From Artocarpus heterophyllus (lineage: Eukaryota > Streptophyta > Magnoliopsida > Rosales > Moraceae), in assembly GCA_025403435.1 (NCBI GenBank), contig CM046348.1, positions 22,937,899 to 23,001,898 on the forward strand: DNA of 64,000 nt, written 5' to 3'. Of the stretch, positions 22,339 to 35,140 are shown piece by piece; the stretch's first letter is position 1; each line of letters opens with the position of its first letter. The notes beneath the pieces are model-generated. The model was not told where the DNA came from and searched no databases. It saw only the letters and a program-made list of their open reading frames with translations. A program made the translations under genes and the position numbers.

Positions 22339-24447
22339 TTAACACCCAAAAATTTAATTAAGCATAATTAGTGTAAGATTATGGATTAGTATGCCTTAAT
22401 TGTAATTTGAACTTAATTTAAATTACTTTGTGGTATTTTCCAATTAATTCCATTTTCATTTATTTTTATCTATAATTTTAAATTTTGAAACAAAATAATT
22501 TGTTAAATACCCGATATGTCCTTTTTAGAAAACCATGTGCTGGACATGGTTTCCAGCTTGAGAAAACTACCTTATCCCTCTCTATTTAACTCTCCTTTCA
22601 CACTCTCTTCCTCACTCTCTCGTTCTCTCCCTCTCTCACTCTCAGACTCTCCCTTTCTCTCTCTCTCTCTCTCACTGCCTCTCTCCTTCTCTCTTCCCTC
22701 TCGATTTCATTTCAAAAATTTGAGTTCAACCTTTGATCTTCAACTGGATTGGAGGTCAAGGAGCACGGTTAGGCTTCCTCAAACTTTGTTTAAAGCTCAA
22801 ATTTGAGGTTAGTTGCTTTTATTTTTCAAAATTTTAAACTTTTTCTAAAATTTTCAATTTTCTTTGAATGTTGAAATTCGAGCTTCTTTGAGCTTAGAAA
22901 ACCCTTAATCTAGGTTTGTAGGACTCTGATCAACATGAATCTAGGCTTGATTGAACAAAAAATTGGATTAAATCAAGTGTTTCTCTTTTTCCTCATTTTT
23001 GGATTTATTTGAAAATTTATATGTAAAACTTGTTTAAAAGTATTTAAAGGTATTCTAATATGTTTTTCTATCATTTATGAATATTACCCATGCTTGAGAA
23101 CTAAGAAAACATGTTGGAAATGAGATTTGAGCTCAGGGAAGGCCGAGGCTCGAATATGAAAATTTTCAGATTTTTCCAGTTCGATAGGTTGATCTTGAGC
23201 ATCGACAGGCCGAACTCATGAGTTCAGCATGCTGAACTCATATCATCTGTAGGTCAAACCTAAAAAAGTTCGGTGGGCCAGTTTCGTATGGCCAGTAGGC
23301 CAAATTGTGAAGTTCGGCCTGCTAAACTAGGGAGTTTGGCAGGCTGATTGAGCTATGTGGAAAATGTCGTTTTTCACCCGTTTTTACTGTCTATAATGAT
23401 TAAAGGCATACAAAGACACCATGAGATAGGGTAGTATTGTAGAGTACTCTAAGACAGATATTGATGAACTTAGTTTACCTTTAAGGTTGTTCCGTGGAGC
23501 TAACGTATAGTGGGTCGGGACTATGGTGTTGGGCTTTGGTACGAGATATCGAGGTAGAACTTTTACCTCTTTCCTTGGTAACCATGTTTTGAAAAAGGGT
23601 TTTGGCCACAAAAATGTTTTCCTTCAAAATGATTGAGATGAATTTACTGATTATTTTCGATTATTATTGAATGATGAACTGAATAATGAATGTAAATGAG
23701 AACACTCAGTAAAATGATACGAAAATAATGAGATAGATATGTATGTGGGCATGATGCCATACTCAGAGATCGGGTCGTGTAAAGAGGGACCTTGGGGGCA
23801 ACTCTTGAAACCCAGCTAAGCCACTACAGTAGTGTTATAAATGGTTTGCCCAAGACAATATAATAAGATTATTTCAAGATGAATAAAGAATTAAATGGTG
23901 AGATTGATTTTAATGAGTTTTACTTATTTATTCACCGTGTTTTGAATCTCTCATGCAAACGCTGAATTTTTATTTTGAATTAAATGTTTTTAAAGCTTAG
24001 TGCTACTGAGCCTTCTGCTCACATTTTTATTTGTTTTTAAAACTTTCCCTCATAGGTGGAGTACAACTTAGAACCGATTTGGAGACTCTTGAATAGACAC
24101 GTGAGTTGTAGGTGTTTATATAGATTTCTATTTAATCAATTCAAGGCATGTAAAACTTTAATCCTTATTGCTCGTATTGGACTATGGTTGTATTATATTT
24201 ATTGTCGATACTATGTGTGTGCATGATTATAGGTCTGGTGAGACCCAACCTGTGTTTCCTTTATGTTTCTATTATCTTATTTTAATTTGCCTTATTTGCT
24301 TTAATTTAGAAGAAATCCTTTAAAAAGGTTTTTAATTCATCAGATTTTCAAATAACCCACAATATTTAATTGACGATTTTAATTAAAATACGGTTTTATT
24401 AAACTAATTAATCCACCACGTCACCACCTGGATTCGAGGTCTTGACA
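22339..24447 (+). mobile_element. Solo gypsy-type LTR, TSD ACAAG
   Basis: It begins TTAACACCC (TG changed to TT) and ends GGTCTTGACA. Perfect 5-bp target copies ACAAG lie at 22334-22338 and 24448-24452. Length is 2109 bp. It carries a CT-rich leader (about 22590-22700) shared with the fragment at 3079-3972, and a GTTCGGC-type short-motif cluster at about 23175-23345. No internal region remains, so it results from LTR-LTR recombination. The plus-strand frame at 22516-22806 is leader low complexity, not a gene. Confidence 0.85.
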
Positions 24448-24453
24448 ACAAGC

Positions 24454-25838
24454 TCAACACCAGGCGGTTAGTGCTTGTAATGATATATTGTCCAAGACAA
24501 GCACAACACCCAAGCAGTTATGTGCACAAACAAAAAATGTTAGGAATATCAAAATATCGTCAATCACCGTGGTGCCGTCGTTATTGGCCTTAGCATAGTT
24601 ATTGTCGGCCCAATTGCACTTCAAAAGTGCTATGTGCAATCCCCCATAATCAAGTTCCTAAATATCTTTAATGAAACCAAAGTAGTTCATGGTCCCATAA
24701 CCAGTTTTTTGTCCTTGGCAGAGGTAATATGCATAGCCTCGGCACGGAGAGTCACATCGCTATTTTTTGATAGGATGCTTCTCATCTCTTTTGCGAGTGT
24801 AGAAAGCGTAACCATTTATGGAATATAACATATACCTTGTAAATATCGACGACGGTCCTCTACCTAGGTTCTTCAAGTCTTGTGACATGCCTCCATCTTG
24901 TAATGTAGAGCACTTGCTATAGATATGTGCTCTAATCCACAACTGAAAGGTCCAGTTGTGTTCATCTTGTAACCACTTCTCATTTCTTGCTCTTTTTGGG
25001 TTTGCCATTTTTAATTCATTCATGTGCACCTCAATGAAAGGCTCCACTTCATTAGCATTGTGCAAGACATAAAGACAAGCTTGCTCCCACTCCTCTCGAT
25101 TTACTAAAGAAGGATTGCCAGTAGATAGTCCCCTAGCCTCAATGTTTATAGTCTTTGGCACCCCAATTGCTTCCGCATTAGACAAGTACTCGGAGCAAAA
25201 TTCAACCGATTCCTCAGCTATGTAACTTTCTACAATATATCCCTCCGGCCTATTTCGGTTCTTCAGATAGCCCTTCAAACCTTCATATATCTTTCAAATG
25301 GGTATATCCATCTCAAATACACCGGTCCGCTTAACTTAACTTCATGTACTAAGTGCACCATTAGATGAATCATGATGTCAAAAAATACAGATGGAAAATA
25401 CTTCTCAAGCATGCATAAGGTTTACACTAACTCCGATTGCATTTAATCTAGCATATGTGGATCAATTACCTTGGAGCATATTGAATTAGAGAACGAGCAC
25501 AACTTGGTAATTGCAAATCTCATATCTTTTGTTAGAATTCCCTGCAAAGCAAATGGTAGTAATTGTTGCATCAACACATGACAATCATGTGTTTTCATGC
25601 AAATAAGTTTCAAATCCTTCACCGACACTAACTTTTTAAAGTTCAAAGAATAGCCGTCTAGCACTTTCAACAAAGCAAGCCATTCACAAAGATGTACTTG
25701 ATGTGGTTTCTTAGTTAAATAATTTAGATGAGGTAAGTTTACTACCCCATCTAACAATTCTCCACTTGCTACCTTAAGCGAACATCTCTGTCTACTTGTC
25801 TTAAATTGGTTCTTTGCTCGTTGATGACTAAAATTCAT
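24454..25838 (-). pseudogene. CACTA (En/Spm) Tnp2-type transposon protein remnant
   Basis: Minus-strand pieces read in order: 25838-25443 with SVKDLKLICMKTHDCHVLMQ and SNSICSKVIDP; a linking part with LEKYFPSVFFDIMIHLMVHL and LRWIYPFERYMK across 25440-25280; 25278-24760 with LKNRNRPEGYIVESYIAEE and the GRGPSS motif; then 24639-24454 with LLKCNWADN. These are the DUF4218 then DUF4216 regions found in plant CACTA Tnp2-like proteins. Stops and frame changes between the pieces show it is dead, and the catalytic transposase part is missing. Direct repeats of about 50 bp next to it (about 22312-22338 plus 24448-24520, with TGATATATTGTC(T/C)AA) were split by the solo LTR. Confidence 0.8.
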
Positions 25839-27058
25839 TTAATAATATAGTAGACTATGTCCTTAAAAAAACATATATGTTTGTTTATCTTAAAATGGGT
25901 TCTTTTCGCTATTGATGACTAGATATCATCAAGTCATATGATGAGCTGTATCTTTTGTTCAAAAATTCTATTGGTTTCCCTTTGTTATGGCTACTCTATC
26001 TACGTTACGTAACTCTATTTAAGGGGTTCGGATATTAAACCAATCTAAAATGATTATTTTTGAATTCCTAAATACGTAGGTTAATGGTTGTATATTGTCA
26101 TTCTTATTATCATATAATATCCTTGTGATGTTTCTTACATCTCTTGGGTAAGTGGAAGTAACTTTGCTTCAACAACCCTTTCTTAATGTGATCTTAACTT
26201 CTTATAGGATGGTATTTGATGGATTCACATAACTTTTTTTTTTAATTGTAGGCTAGAGGTGGGACATCTCATTATGAGATTACTATAGTGGGGTCTATTT
26301 AGTCGGGTTCTAACATAGAAGTAGCCACCTATAGACAGTCTGTGACCTCTAAGAAGTTCTTCTCTTATTTCTTAGACTTCTGCTTACATATAATTTCTTG
26401 TAAGGATCAGTGTATCTATCCTTGTTAAGATTTTGGTTTTATGGAATCCATCATTTTGTTGTAACCTAGGAGGTTAGGTTCTTAATGGGTTTCTTATATA
26501 CCTTATCATGTATGCTTACTATGCATTACATAGTACTCATACATGATATTGTATTTATAATACAGATAACAAGCAGATCATAGCATTTATATATATATAT
26601 ATATATATATATATCATACATATACACAACATTCATAAACATATTATGCATATACATGTCATCATACTTTCGTATCATAGAGTTATTAAACATTTTTCTT
26701 TTGTTGGCAACTATTTCATATCATACTTAGAAGCATATTGTATTTATAATACATACAACAATCATAATTTATAGCATTATACATATATAAATCATATATT
26801 AATCATACTTTCACATCATGAAATTGCTAAACATTTCTAACTTAGCATTTATTGCATATCATAGACCATTGTTGAGTTCAAGACCTTACTCATCTCAAAC
26901 AGGTCACATAATATAAAGTTTCTTCCTACCTGAAGCTTTTACTGTTCATACATAAATCTTACTTTTTATACTGCACGTATACTTGCTTAGTCACATGGCA
27001 TGTCACAACCCCTAGTGGTACGATGCCTATCTAATCCTCTACATCGTTTCTAGACTGG
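25839..27058. other. Unassigned AT-rich intergenic DNA with a (TA)n tract
   Basis: No coding sequence is recognised. A (TA)n microsatellite lies at about 26588-26614, and near-repeated phrases around ATACA(G/T)A(T/C)AACAA occur at about 26550-26830. It may be the continuation of an older element interrupted by the gypsy insertion at 27064, but no diagnostic motif was found. Confidence 0.4.
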
Positions 27059-27063
27059 CTATC

Positions 27064-30000
27064 TGTAACGCCCATCTTTTTCTTCTATGGAAACTTATGT
27101 TAATTTAACGTTAAAATGTGATATTTTAGTACTATTATTATTTATGTTAAGTAAATTAACATTTTATTTAGTAATGTCACAGGTAACGGCTATGTGGGAT
27201 CGATGTGTTCGGGATGTTCATGTCAAAAGTGATAATAAGCTTAAAGTATTTATTTATTTTTTTTGGGTTTCAATTTGCCCTAAATTTATAATCTTTATAA
27301 TAGTCCTAGAGCTATGTATGCCCTAAAGTTAAATTCTTGATGATGACATGAATGTTGTTACAATTTTTTTTATTTTTTATAATATTAATGATACCATGAT
27401 AATTACATGTGTATTAATATTTTTGGGTCATAAAGTAAATATTATTATCGTGTATAAATAATTATATATTTTAATTATATTATATTATATTATATAAACC
27501 CTTAACGTTTATAATATAATATGTTTATATATTATATTATATTATATACATATTAATATAACTTATGTTTAAGAAGGAAACGACAACCTGCCGTGAAAAA
27601 AAAAAAAGAAAAGAAGAAAGAGAAAAAGAAAAAAAAAAAGAGAAGTTGAATTAGATTAGGATTAGGGTTTTCTACACTTATCTAATCATTTCTTCCTTAT
27701 AAACCTATAAATATATCTCTAAGCCACCAAAGCCTTCATTCTCTAAATTTCTAGCCAAAGAAAATTCTCTCTCTAAAATTTTCTTAGACACTCTCTCTTT
27801 CTTCTGCACTTTTTCTTCACTTCTCTCCCTTATTTTTCTGCAAATAATTGAATGAAATATTGGGTTTTGGCTTAGATAAATTCAAGAGAATTGAGAAGAA
27901 TCGTTTTGGAGGTAAGAAACTTATTCTAGACTATTGCTGAAATTTTGTTTCCTTTGTAATCCAACCCTCATAACTTTGTCTACAAATTTCCGTTTGCTCT
28001 GAAATTTTAGTATGATGTTTATGTATGTGTTATGTGATATTCCTCAAAATTTCACATTATTTGGAATTTTCTATGCTGAGATATTAAATTTTCATTCTCT
28101 GCCACTCATGACCAAACTGTTGCTGATTGATATTTTGTACAAAAGTATAGTCCATGTTTAAGGGGCAAACGACCTTTGATTTGAATGAAATTTTACAGAG
28201 ATATTCATGCATATGTTAAGTTATGATCTGGAAAATTTCATGGTTATTTGATTAATATTTTATGAGATCTTGAATTTTCTTTAAGATAGGTTTATATGGT
28301 TGTCTATTCAGTAAATTCGGTACTTCTTGTTTATGTAACTATTTGTATAGCTAAACAAATTTATTTGCTAATGACACTTTTTGTGGTGCTGTATATATAT
28401 GTTATTAGGTTGTCATAAAAATTATAGGGTTAAAGTAATTTTATTTTAATTATTGGAATTTTATGATCGTGTGTTGCTCACTGCTTTAGGTAATTAGAGT
28501 TTGTTTGGTCTTTGAATTCTAATGCATGTTTTGAATTGCTGAAAATTTATTTGAAGCTAATTTTTGGATATGTTATAGTTTTGGTGTATTGTGTTAGTAT
28601 TAGAATTATTATTATCATCACTAAGATTCTTTTATTGTATGTATTTCATGTCAATTGGTATTTAATTTTTTTGATGCCTTAAGTCTGCTTTTCATACAAA
28701 CATCTAACAGCCACCGTGTTTCATTAATTTTTGATTATGTATTGCTCTGTTTATATTTTTCTTATATTTTTTTCAAATACTAGACATCTTAAGCTTTTGT
28801 TTGGCTTTTGAATCGCTTTAATCGGAGTTTTTATTAAATAGTTATGATTTTTCGAAGTTGACCTTGACAGCTCTATAGTTTTACACAGACCTGAAATTTA
28901 GATTAAATTTCAAGGACTTATTCTTCATGTAAATTATTGTCAAAATATGTGTGTGATATATCAAATTCTTTGTTTTTCAGTCTAGTTTCTAATGCCACTA
29001 GTTTTGACTGATTTGGAGTTTAGATGAAATTATTATGAATTTTTAAGTGAATAAAGGTCATTCTGCCTACTTTTGAGAATTATGCCCTAGGTTCATAAAT
29101 TGTGATTTTGTGCTTTTTGATATTATTACGTGATAAGGTGATGTTTAATGAGATGTTTATATATTACTAATAGTATTGCTAGTGACTTATGGTTAATATG
29201 AATGTTTGACATGACACTCCAAAAAACGAGCATACCAAGAACCGCAGCAACGTCACCCAAGTTAAGGTTTAGTAAGCAAGCAAAACAAGTAAGTACATTC
29301 TCACCTACAACATGATAAAAATTTATGAAAAGGTTTTGAGAACATGTTTTATGATGATTCTTAAGTTTGTTTTTACATATGGTTTTTTGTATGAAAACTT
29401 TTGTTGCTACAAGAAAGTTTAACGAATGTTTCAATGATAAGGTATGTTAAAAGTATATCTATATATAGGTATCACTTAATTAAGTGTTGCACACCCTATG
29501 TTTATGTTTATGATGTCCCGAAGGTTGGACTTGTCATGTTTGGTTTGGGATTAGCTGCCCCTCTCCTCTCATGATGGCGCGCCTATGATGATGATGTTTA
29601 TGGTGCAACACTTGGGCCCCAAAGATAAAATGAATGAAGTTTTTAATATAATAATAATAATGAAAGATGTGTTCTATATGAAACTATGCCAAGTGCATTA
29701 TTATGTTAATGATGATTATGATTATGATGTTTCAGAAAGGTGTTCATAAAATGTTTTATGTTGTGAGATAGGAAAGTGTACTTGTTAAGCTTTTGCTTAC
29801 TTAGTTATAATCGTGTTACAGATAAAGGTAAGAGGACCATGGAATAGGTGGAGGGCGAAGAAGGGCGTGTGGGCTATGAACGATTGATTGGAAATGGAAG
29901 AACGCCAAGAAAGAATAATTTTTTTAAACTATATTTTTATTTCTTTGAATGCTTAAATTTTCGCACTATTAAGTAAAAAGACTTGTTTTACATTTATTTT

Positions 30001-30270
30001 TATTTTGCAGAAGTTCAGTCTACCGAACTGTTAAAAGCATATTTTAAAGTTTGTTTTGAAATTTTATTTGAAATATGATTTTTGTTAATTTGGCATTGAT
30101 TAACTATATAAAAAAAAGATTTGAAATATTTGGAATAAAAAAAAATTTGTATGCATGGAGCTTGGGATATGTTAATCAAATTGTGTTTAAATTTAAATGG
30201 TTTATCTTATAAATAATTATAACAAGGATGAAAGTAACGATTATTGTGACGTCCGTAAGGAGGCGTTACA
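27064..30270 (+). repeat. 5' LTR of gypsy element
   Basis: 3207 bp, with TGTAACGCC / GGCGTTACA inverted ends. It has (A+T)-rich tandem TATAT stretches (about 27470-27560), a polypurine block (about 27597-27645) and a putative TATA box at 27705-27716. It is visibly diverged from the 3' LTR by scattered substitutions and small indels. Confidence 0.92.
27705..27716 (+). promoter_or_regulatory. Putative TATA box in 5' LTR
   Basis: CTATAAATATAT, conserved at 35817-35828 in the 3' LTR, and followed about 30 bp later by CTTCATTCTCTAAA pyrimidine-rich sequence. This fits a plant RNA polymerase II start. Confidence 0.55.
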
Positions 30271-30274
30271 GATA

Positions 30275-30286
30275 TGGTATCAGAGT
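30275..30286 (+). other. Primer-binding site, tRNA-iMet
   Basis: TGGTATCAGAGT lies 4 bp after the 5' LTR. It matches the 3' end complement of plant initiator tRNA-Met (canonical TGGTATCAGAGC) except the last base. Confidence 0.85.
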
Positions 30287-30497
30287 GGGTTTCTATGTCC
30301 AATACACACCGCCACACGTCTGTCTAAGTCCTCCAAGTATGTATGTTTTAACTAATTTAATGTTGATGTAAGTTTAACGATAAGTGTAAGATTTAGACAT
30401 ATGGTGATGAATGCCCTAGTACATAATTTAGTAGTGAATCCTATCTCATAAATTGAAAGATTATCCTTAAGCTCCTAATTCTTTTAAGAAATCAAAG

Positions 30498-33400
30498 ATG
30501 AACGGCCATAGAAGAATTCATACTCGTGCTCAAACCAATGAAAGACTGATGTCGACGATTGCCGAATTGCAAAGGCAACTCGAAGAGCAAAGAAGAGTGA
30601 TTGAGGAACTAAGAGCTAATGGTCTAGGTGGTGAAAGACCAGGTAATGACATACCACCTTCTCCTCTTCCTCAGCCTCGAAGAAAAGAAGTCCCAGCTCC
30701 TGTTCCAATACTAAGACTTGCCTATCAAGAACCATTATTAGTTAGATGGAAGAGGGTTAAGCCAAATGACTTTGAAGGTTCTAAGGATCCTCTGGTAGCT
30801 CAAGGATGGCTGAAGACAATTGAAGCCACTCTGAAGCTTATGGGTTTCACTGATAATGAGAAAGTTCTCTGTGCTTCGTACTGCCTCACCATGGAGGCTC
30901 GAATCTAGTGGGATGGAATCGAACAAAGCAAGAACATAGATGAAATGACATGGGCAGATTTCATTCATGAATTCAACATGAAGTTCTTCCACATGAACAT
31001 TACTCGAAAGCATTACGATGAGTTCGAGAACCTACGCCAAGGAGACATGTCAGTTACCGATGTGGTGACTAAATTTGACTAATTGGCACGACTTTGCCTA
31101 GGGATGGTTATTGATGATAGTGAAAGGGTCAGAAGATTGATCAGAGTCCTCAGGCCAGAGATTGCAGCAATTGTTGATGGGGCCAGTCCTCCTAGAAACC
31201 AGGAACAGGTTGTCTTAAGAGCGCGACGAGCTGAATTCCACATGTCAAAGCTAAGAAGAAACCATCCTCAATTAGGTCAACCAGTGAACAATGCAAACTC
31301 CCAGAATAGACCTCAATGCAGAAACAACAGCAGTAGTAGCCAAAATGGAGAAATAACAAGAGGAAAAGTAACTTTCAGAACCAGCAGGGCCAAGGTAATA
31401 AGAAGCAAAATAGTGGGCAGTATAACAACAATAATAGGCAGATGCAACCATGTGCCAATTGTGGAAAGAAGCATCCGGGTGAATGCCGTCGTGGAACAAA
31501 CCAATGTTTCATTTGCGGACATGAGGGTCATTTTTTCAGGAACTGCCCTACCCAGTTCAATGCTCAAGGTCAGCAAAGAGCCCCTTATGCTCAACTTCAC
31601 CATATACAAGCTACCTTGGAGGGACCACTCATAAGCCAAGGAAGACTTGAAGCTCCTCCTACCAATGCTCGCATTTATGCAATGACGAAGGAACAAGTGG
31701 CAGATGAAACCTCCAATGTTGTCACAGGTCAGATCTCAATACTTTCTTTTAATGCACATGCTCTTTTTGACACGGGTGCTACACATTCATTTATATCCTC
31801 TTCGTTTGCTAAGAAGTTAGAAGAACATCAAGAGCCTATGAGACAAGGGTTCACTACGACACTACCCTTAGGGAAGTGATTATGTCTACGCATTATTTAC
31901 GTACGGTTCCTTTATGGATTTCTGAAAGAGAACTTTTTGTCGATCTTATTATAATCGATATGTATGACTATGATATGATTCTTGGGATGGACTTCTTGAG
32001 TAAGTATAATGCTTCTATCGAGTGCCGAAAACGAAAAGTGATTTTCCATCTAGAAGGTGAAGAAAGATTGGTGCATGTGGGTGAGTCAAGAAAGAAGCCA
32101 ATCATGTTTCTGTCACTTTGAAGGCAAGAAAGTTATTAGCAAGTGGTTGTATAGGTTATTTGGCTAACATTGTAGATAAAAGTCAAGAAGAAAAGACAAA
32201 GATTGAAGATGTTTTAGTAGTTCAAGAATTTCTAGAGGTATTTCTAGAGGACCTGTCAAGCTTGCCTCTAGATAGAGAAATCGAATTTGAGATTGAGCTT
32301 GCTCCTGGTACTGATCCGATTTCTAAGGCATCGTATAGAATGGCTCCAGCCGAATTGAAAGAGTTGCATTCCAACTAAAGGAACTTCTTGATAAGGGTTT
32401 CATCCGACCTAGTCATTCACCATGGGGAGCACCGGTTTTGTTTGTGAAGAAATAGGATAGTTCTATGAGGCTCTGCATCGACTATAGAGAGTTGAATAAG
32501 GTAATGATCAAGAACAAGTACCTGTTAATTGATGAGTTATTTGATCAACTTAAGGGTGCATCTATGTTCTCAAAGATTGATCTGCGGTCGGGATATCACC
32601 AGTTGAAGATAAAAGAAGGAGACATCCCTAAGATAGCCTTTAGATTGAGGTATGGTCACTATGAATTCATGGTTATACCTTTCGGTCTAACAAATGCACT
32701 TGCAGCTTTTATGGACCTGATGAATCGGGTGTTCAAGGATTACCTCGATAAATTTGTCATAGTGTTTATCGGTGATATTCTTGTTCATTCGAAGAGTCAG
32801 GAAGAGCATGCTGTGCACCTGAGGATTGTGCTAGAGACTTTGAAGAGACATCAATTATACGCAAAGTTCTCTAAGTGTGAGTTTTGGCTCGACTGTGTGT
32901 CTTTCTTAGGGCATGTTGTATCAAAGGATGGAATAATGGTGGATCCTGCTAAGGTTGAGGCTGTTCTTAATTGGAAGCAACCTAAGAATGTAAGTGAGAT
33001 AAGAAGCTTCTTGGGATTAGCTGGTTACTATCGAAAGTTTGTGCAGGATTTCTCCAAGATAGCATCACCTCTCACGAATTTAACTTGGAAGGGGAAGAAG
33101 TTTGAGTGGAATGATGAGTGTGAAAAGAGCTTCCAAGAATTAAAGAAAAGGCTGACTACAGCTCCAGTTTTGGCTATTCTGGAAGGGAGTGAAGGATTTG
33201 TCATTAATAGTGATGCTTCTAAAATGGCCCTAGGTGCAGTATTGATGTAGAATGATAGGGTGATTGCTTATGCCTCGAGACAACTGAAGGATTATGAGAA
33301 GAATTACCCTACTCATGACCTCGAGTTGGTAGCCGTTGTTTTTGCATTGAAGATTTGGAGACATTACTTGTATAGAGTTCAATGTAAGATCTACACCGAC

Positions 33401-35104
33401 CATCAAAGTTTAAAGTACTTTTTCACTCAGAAGGATCTAAACATGAGGCAATGGAGATGGTTAGAACTAGTGAAAGATTATGATTGTAAAATCTTGTACC
33501 ATCCAGGAAAGGCAAATCGGGTGGCTGATGCTCTGAGTAGGAAGACTGTTGTAACACTAATGTCATTGCAAGCGATATCCCAGCCTTTAAGGAAAGAAAT
33601 TGTAGACTTCGGTTTGGAACTTATATCAGGACAGCTTTCAGCATTGACTCTTGCTCCATCATTATCTGAAGAGATTCAAGGCAAACAAGATAAAGATACA
33701 AGTCTAGCAAGGATCAAGCGGGAAATCAGGGAAGGAAGATGTGAGGAGTTTCGAGTTGCTGATGATGGAACTCTATATCTTAAGAACCGCTTATGTGTTC
33801 CTAATGTCGATGATTTAAGGGAAAGGATCTTAGTTGAAATCCATAATACTCCTTATTCAATCCATCTAGGTGCGATAAAGATGTACAATGATTTAAGGGA
33901 CTGCGATTGGTGGTTCAGAATGAAGCATGATGTTACTAAATATGTAAGAAAATGTTTGACTTGTTAGCAAGTTAAAGCTGAACACCAAAGACCTGGACGC
34001 AATTTGCAGTCAATTCAGATACCTGAGTGAAAGTGGGAGGAGATTGCGATGGATTTTATCACAGGTTTGCCAAGAACTACGAATGGATATGATGCCATTT
34101 GGGTTGTTATTGATAGATTGACAAAGACGGCACACTTCATTCCCATTAAGATCAGCTACTCTATGGAGTGATTGGCTGAACTTTATGTCAAGGAGATAGT
34201 GAGGCTTCATGGAATTCTTAAGTCTATAATCTCTGATCATGACGGTAGGTTCACTTCTAATTTTTGGAAAAGCATACAGACCACGATGGGTATGAAGTTG
34301 CACTTTAGCACAGCTTTTCACCCTTAAACTGATGGTCAAATGGAGAGAACAAATTTGATTTTAGAGGATATGCTCCGTGCTTGTACCTTAGATTACAAGA
34401 CAAGTTGGTATAAGATGTTACCGTTAGCAGAATTTGCTTATAACAACAGCTATCAGGCAACAATTGGAATGGCACCTTATGAGGCTTTATATGGGCGAAA
34501 GTGTAGATCGCCCATATGTTGGCATGAAGCTGGACAAAAGAAGATGATGGAAAGTGATGATAGCGAAAAGACATATTTTATCAACAAGATGACAGAGATG
34601 GTAAAGTTAATACGTAAAAGAATCGAGACTGCTCATTGTCGACAGAAGAGTTATGTCGATAAAAGGAGAAGACCCTTGGAATTCACTGTAGGCGATTTTG
34701 TGTTCTTAAAGGTTGCACCAATGAAGGGAGTTATGAGGTTTGGGAAGAAAGGCAAGCTGAGCTCGAGGTTTGTTGGACCCTATGAAATTGTGAAGCGGAT
34801 AGGAAAGGTGGCTTATCAGTTGAGTTTGCCATCGGAGATGTCATCTATCCATGATGTGTTTCATGTCTCGATGCTTAACAAGCATGTCTCGGACCCTACG
34901 CACGTGATCAAACCACAGGTGATTGAGATAAGAGAAGATCTTAGCTATAAAGAGAAGCCGGTCGAGATTTTAGATCAAAAAACTAAAATCTTAAGGAATA
35001 AAGAAATTCCCTTGGTCAAAGTTTTGTGGCGAAATCACCACGTAGAAAAAGCTATGTGGGAACGTGAGGATGATATGAAGGCCAAGTATCCGCAATTGTT
35101 TTGA
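30498..35104 (+). pseudogene. Degenerate gypsy gag-pol polyprotein
   Basis: Gag starts at 30498 with a coiled-coil-like N-terminus. Two zinc knuckles follow in the frame starting at 31442 (CX2CX3HX3C and CX2CX4HX4C). Then come protease (ALFDTGATHSFIS, about 31767), reverse transcriptase ([11 protein letters not shown], 32465 on), RNase H (about 33150-33540), the HHCC integrase end (about 33830-33964), a DDE core with stops (34000-34460), and a C-terminal chromodomain-like tail ending at 35104. Inactivating changes: in-frame stops near 30906, 31080, 32453, 33248, 33965, 34028, 34169 and 34325; frameshifts near 31400, 31870, 32120 and 32360. The RT box usually read as FIDDIL reads FIGDIL, losing one catalytic aspartate. 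Most stops are C-to-T or G-to-A type. It cannot make an active polymerase. Confidence 0.92.
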
Positions 35105-35126
35105 GTTTCAACGATAAAACTCTTAT

Positions 35127-35140
35127 AAGGTGGGGACAGT
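35127..35140 (+). other. Polypurine tract of gypsy element
   Basis: AAGGTGGGGACAGT lies directly before the 3' LTR. This is the purine-rich primer position for plus-strand DNA synthesis in LTR elements. Confidence 0.75.

Noticed and set aside
22516..22806. 96-codon Ser/Leu-rich frame (and its relatives at 3442-3798 on the minus strand)
   Set aside because: Produced by CT-repeat low complexity in an LTR leader; the two LTR copies do not conserve it.
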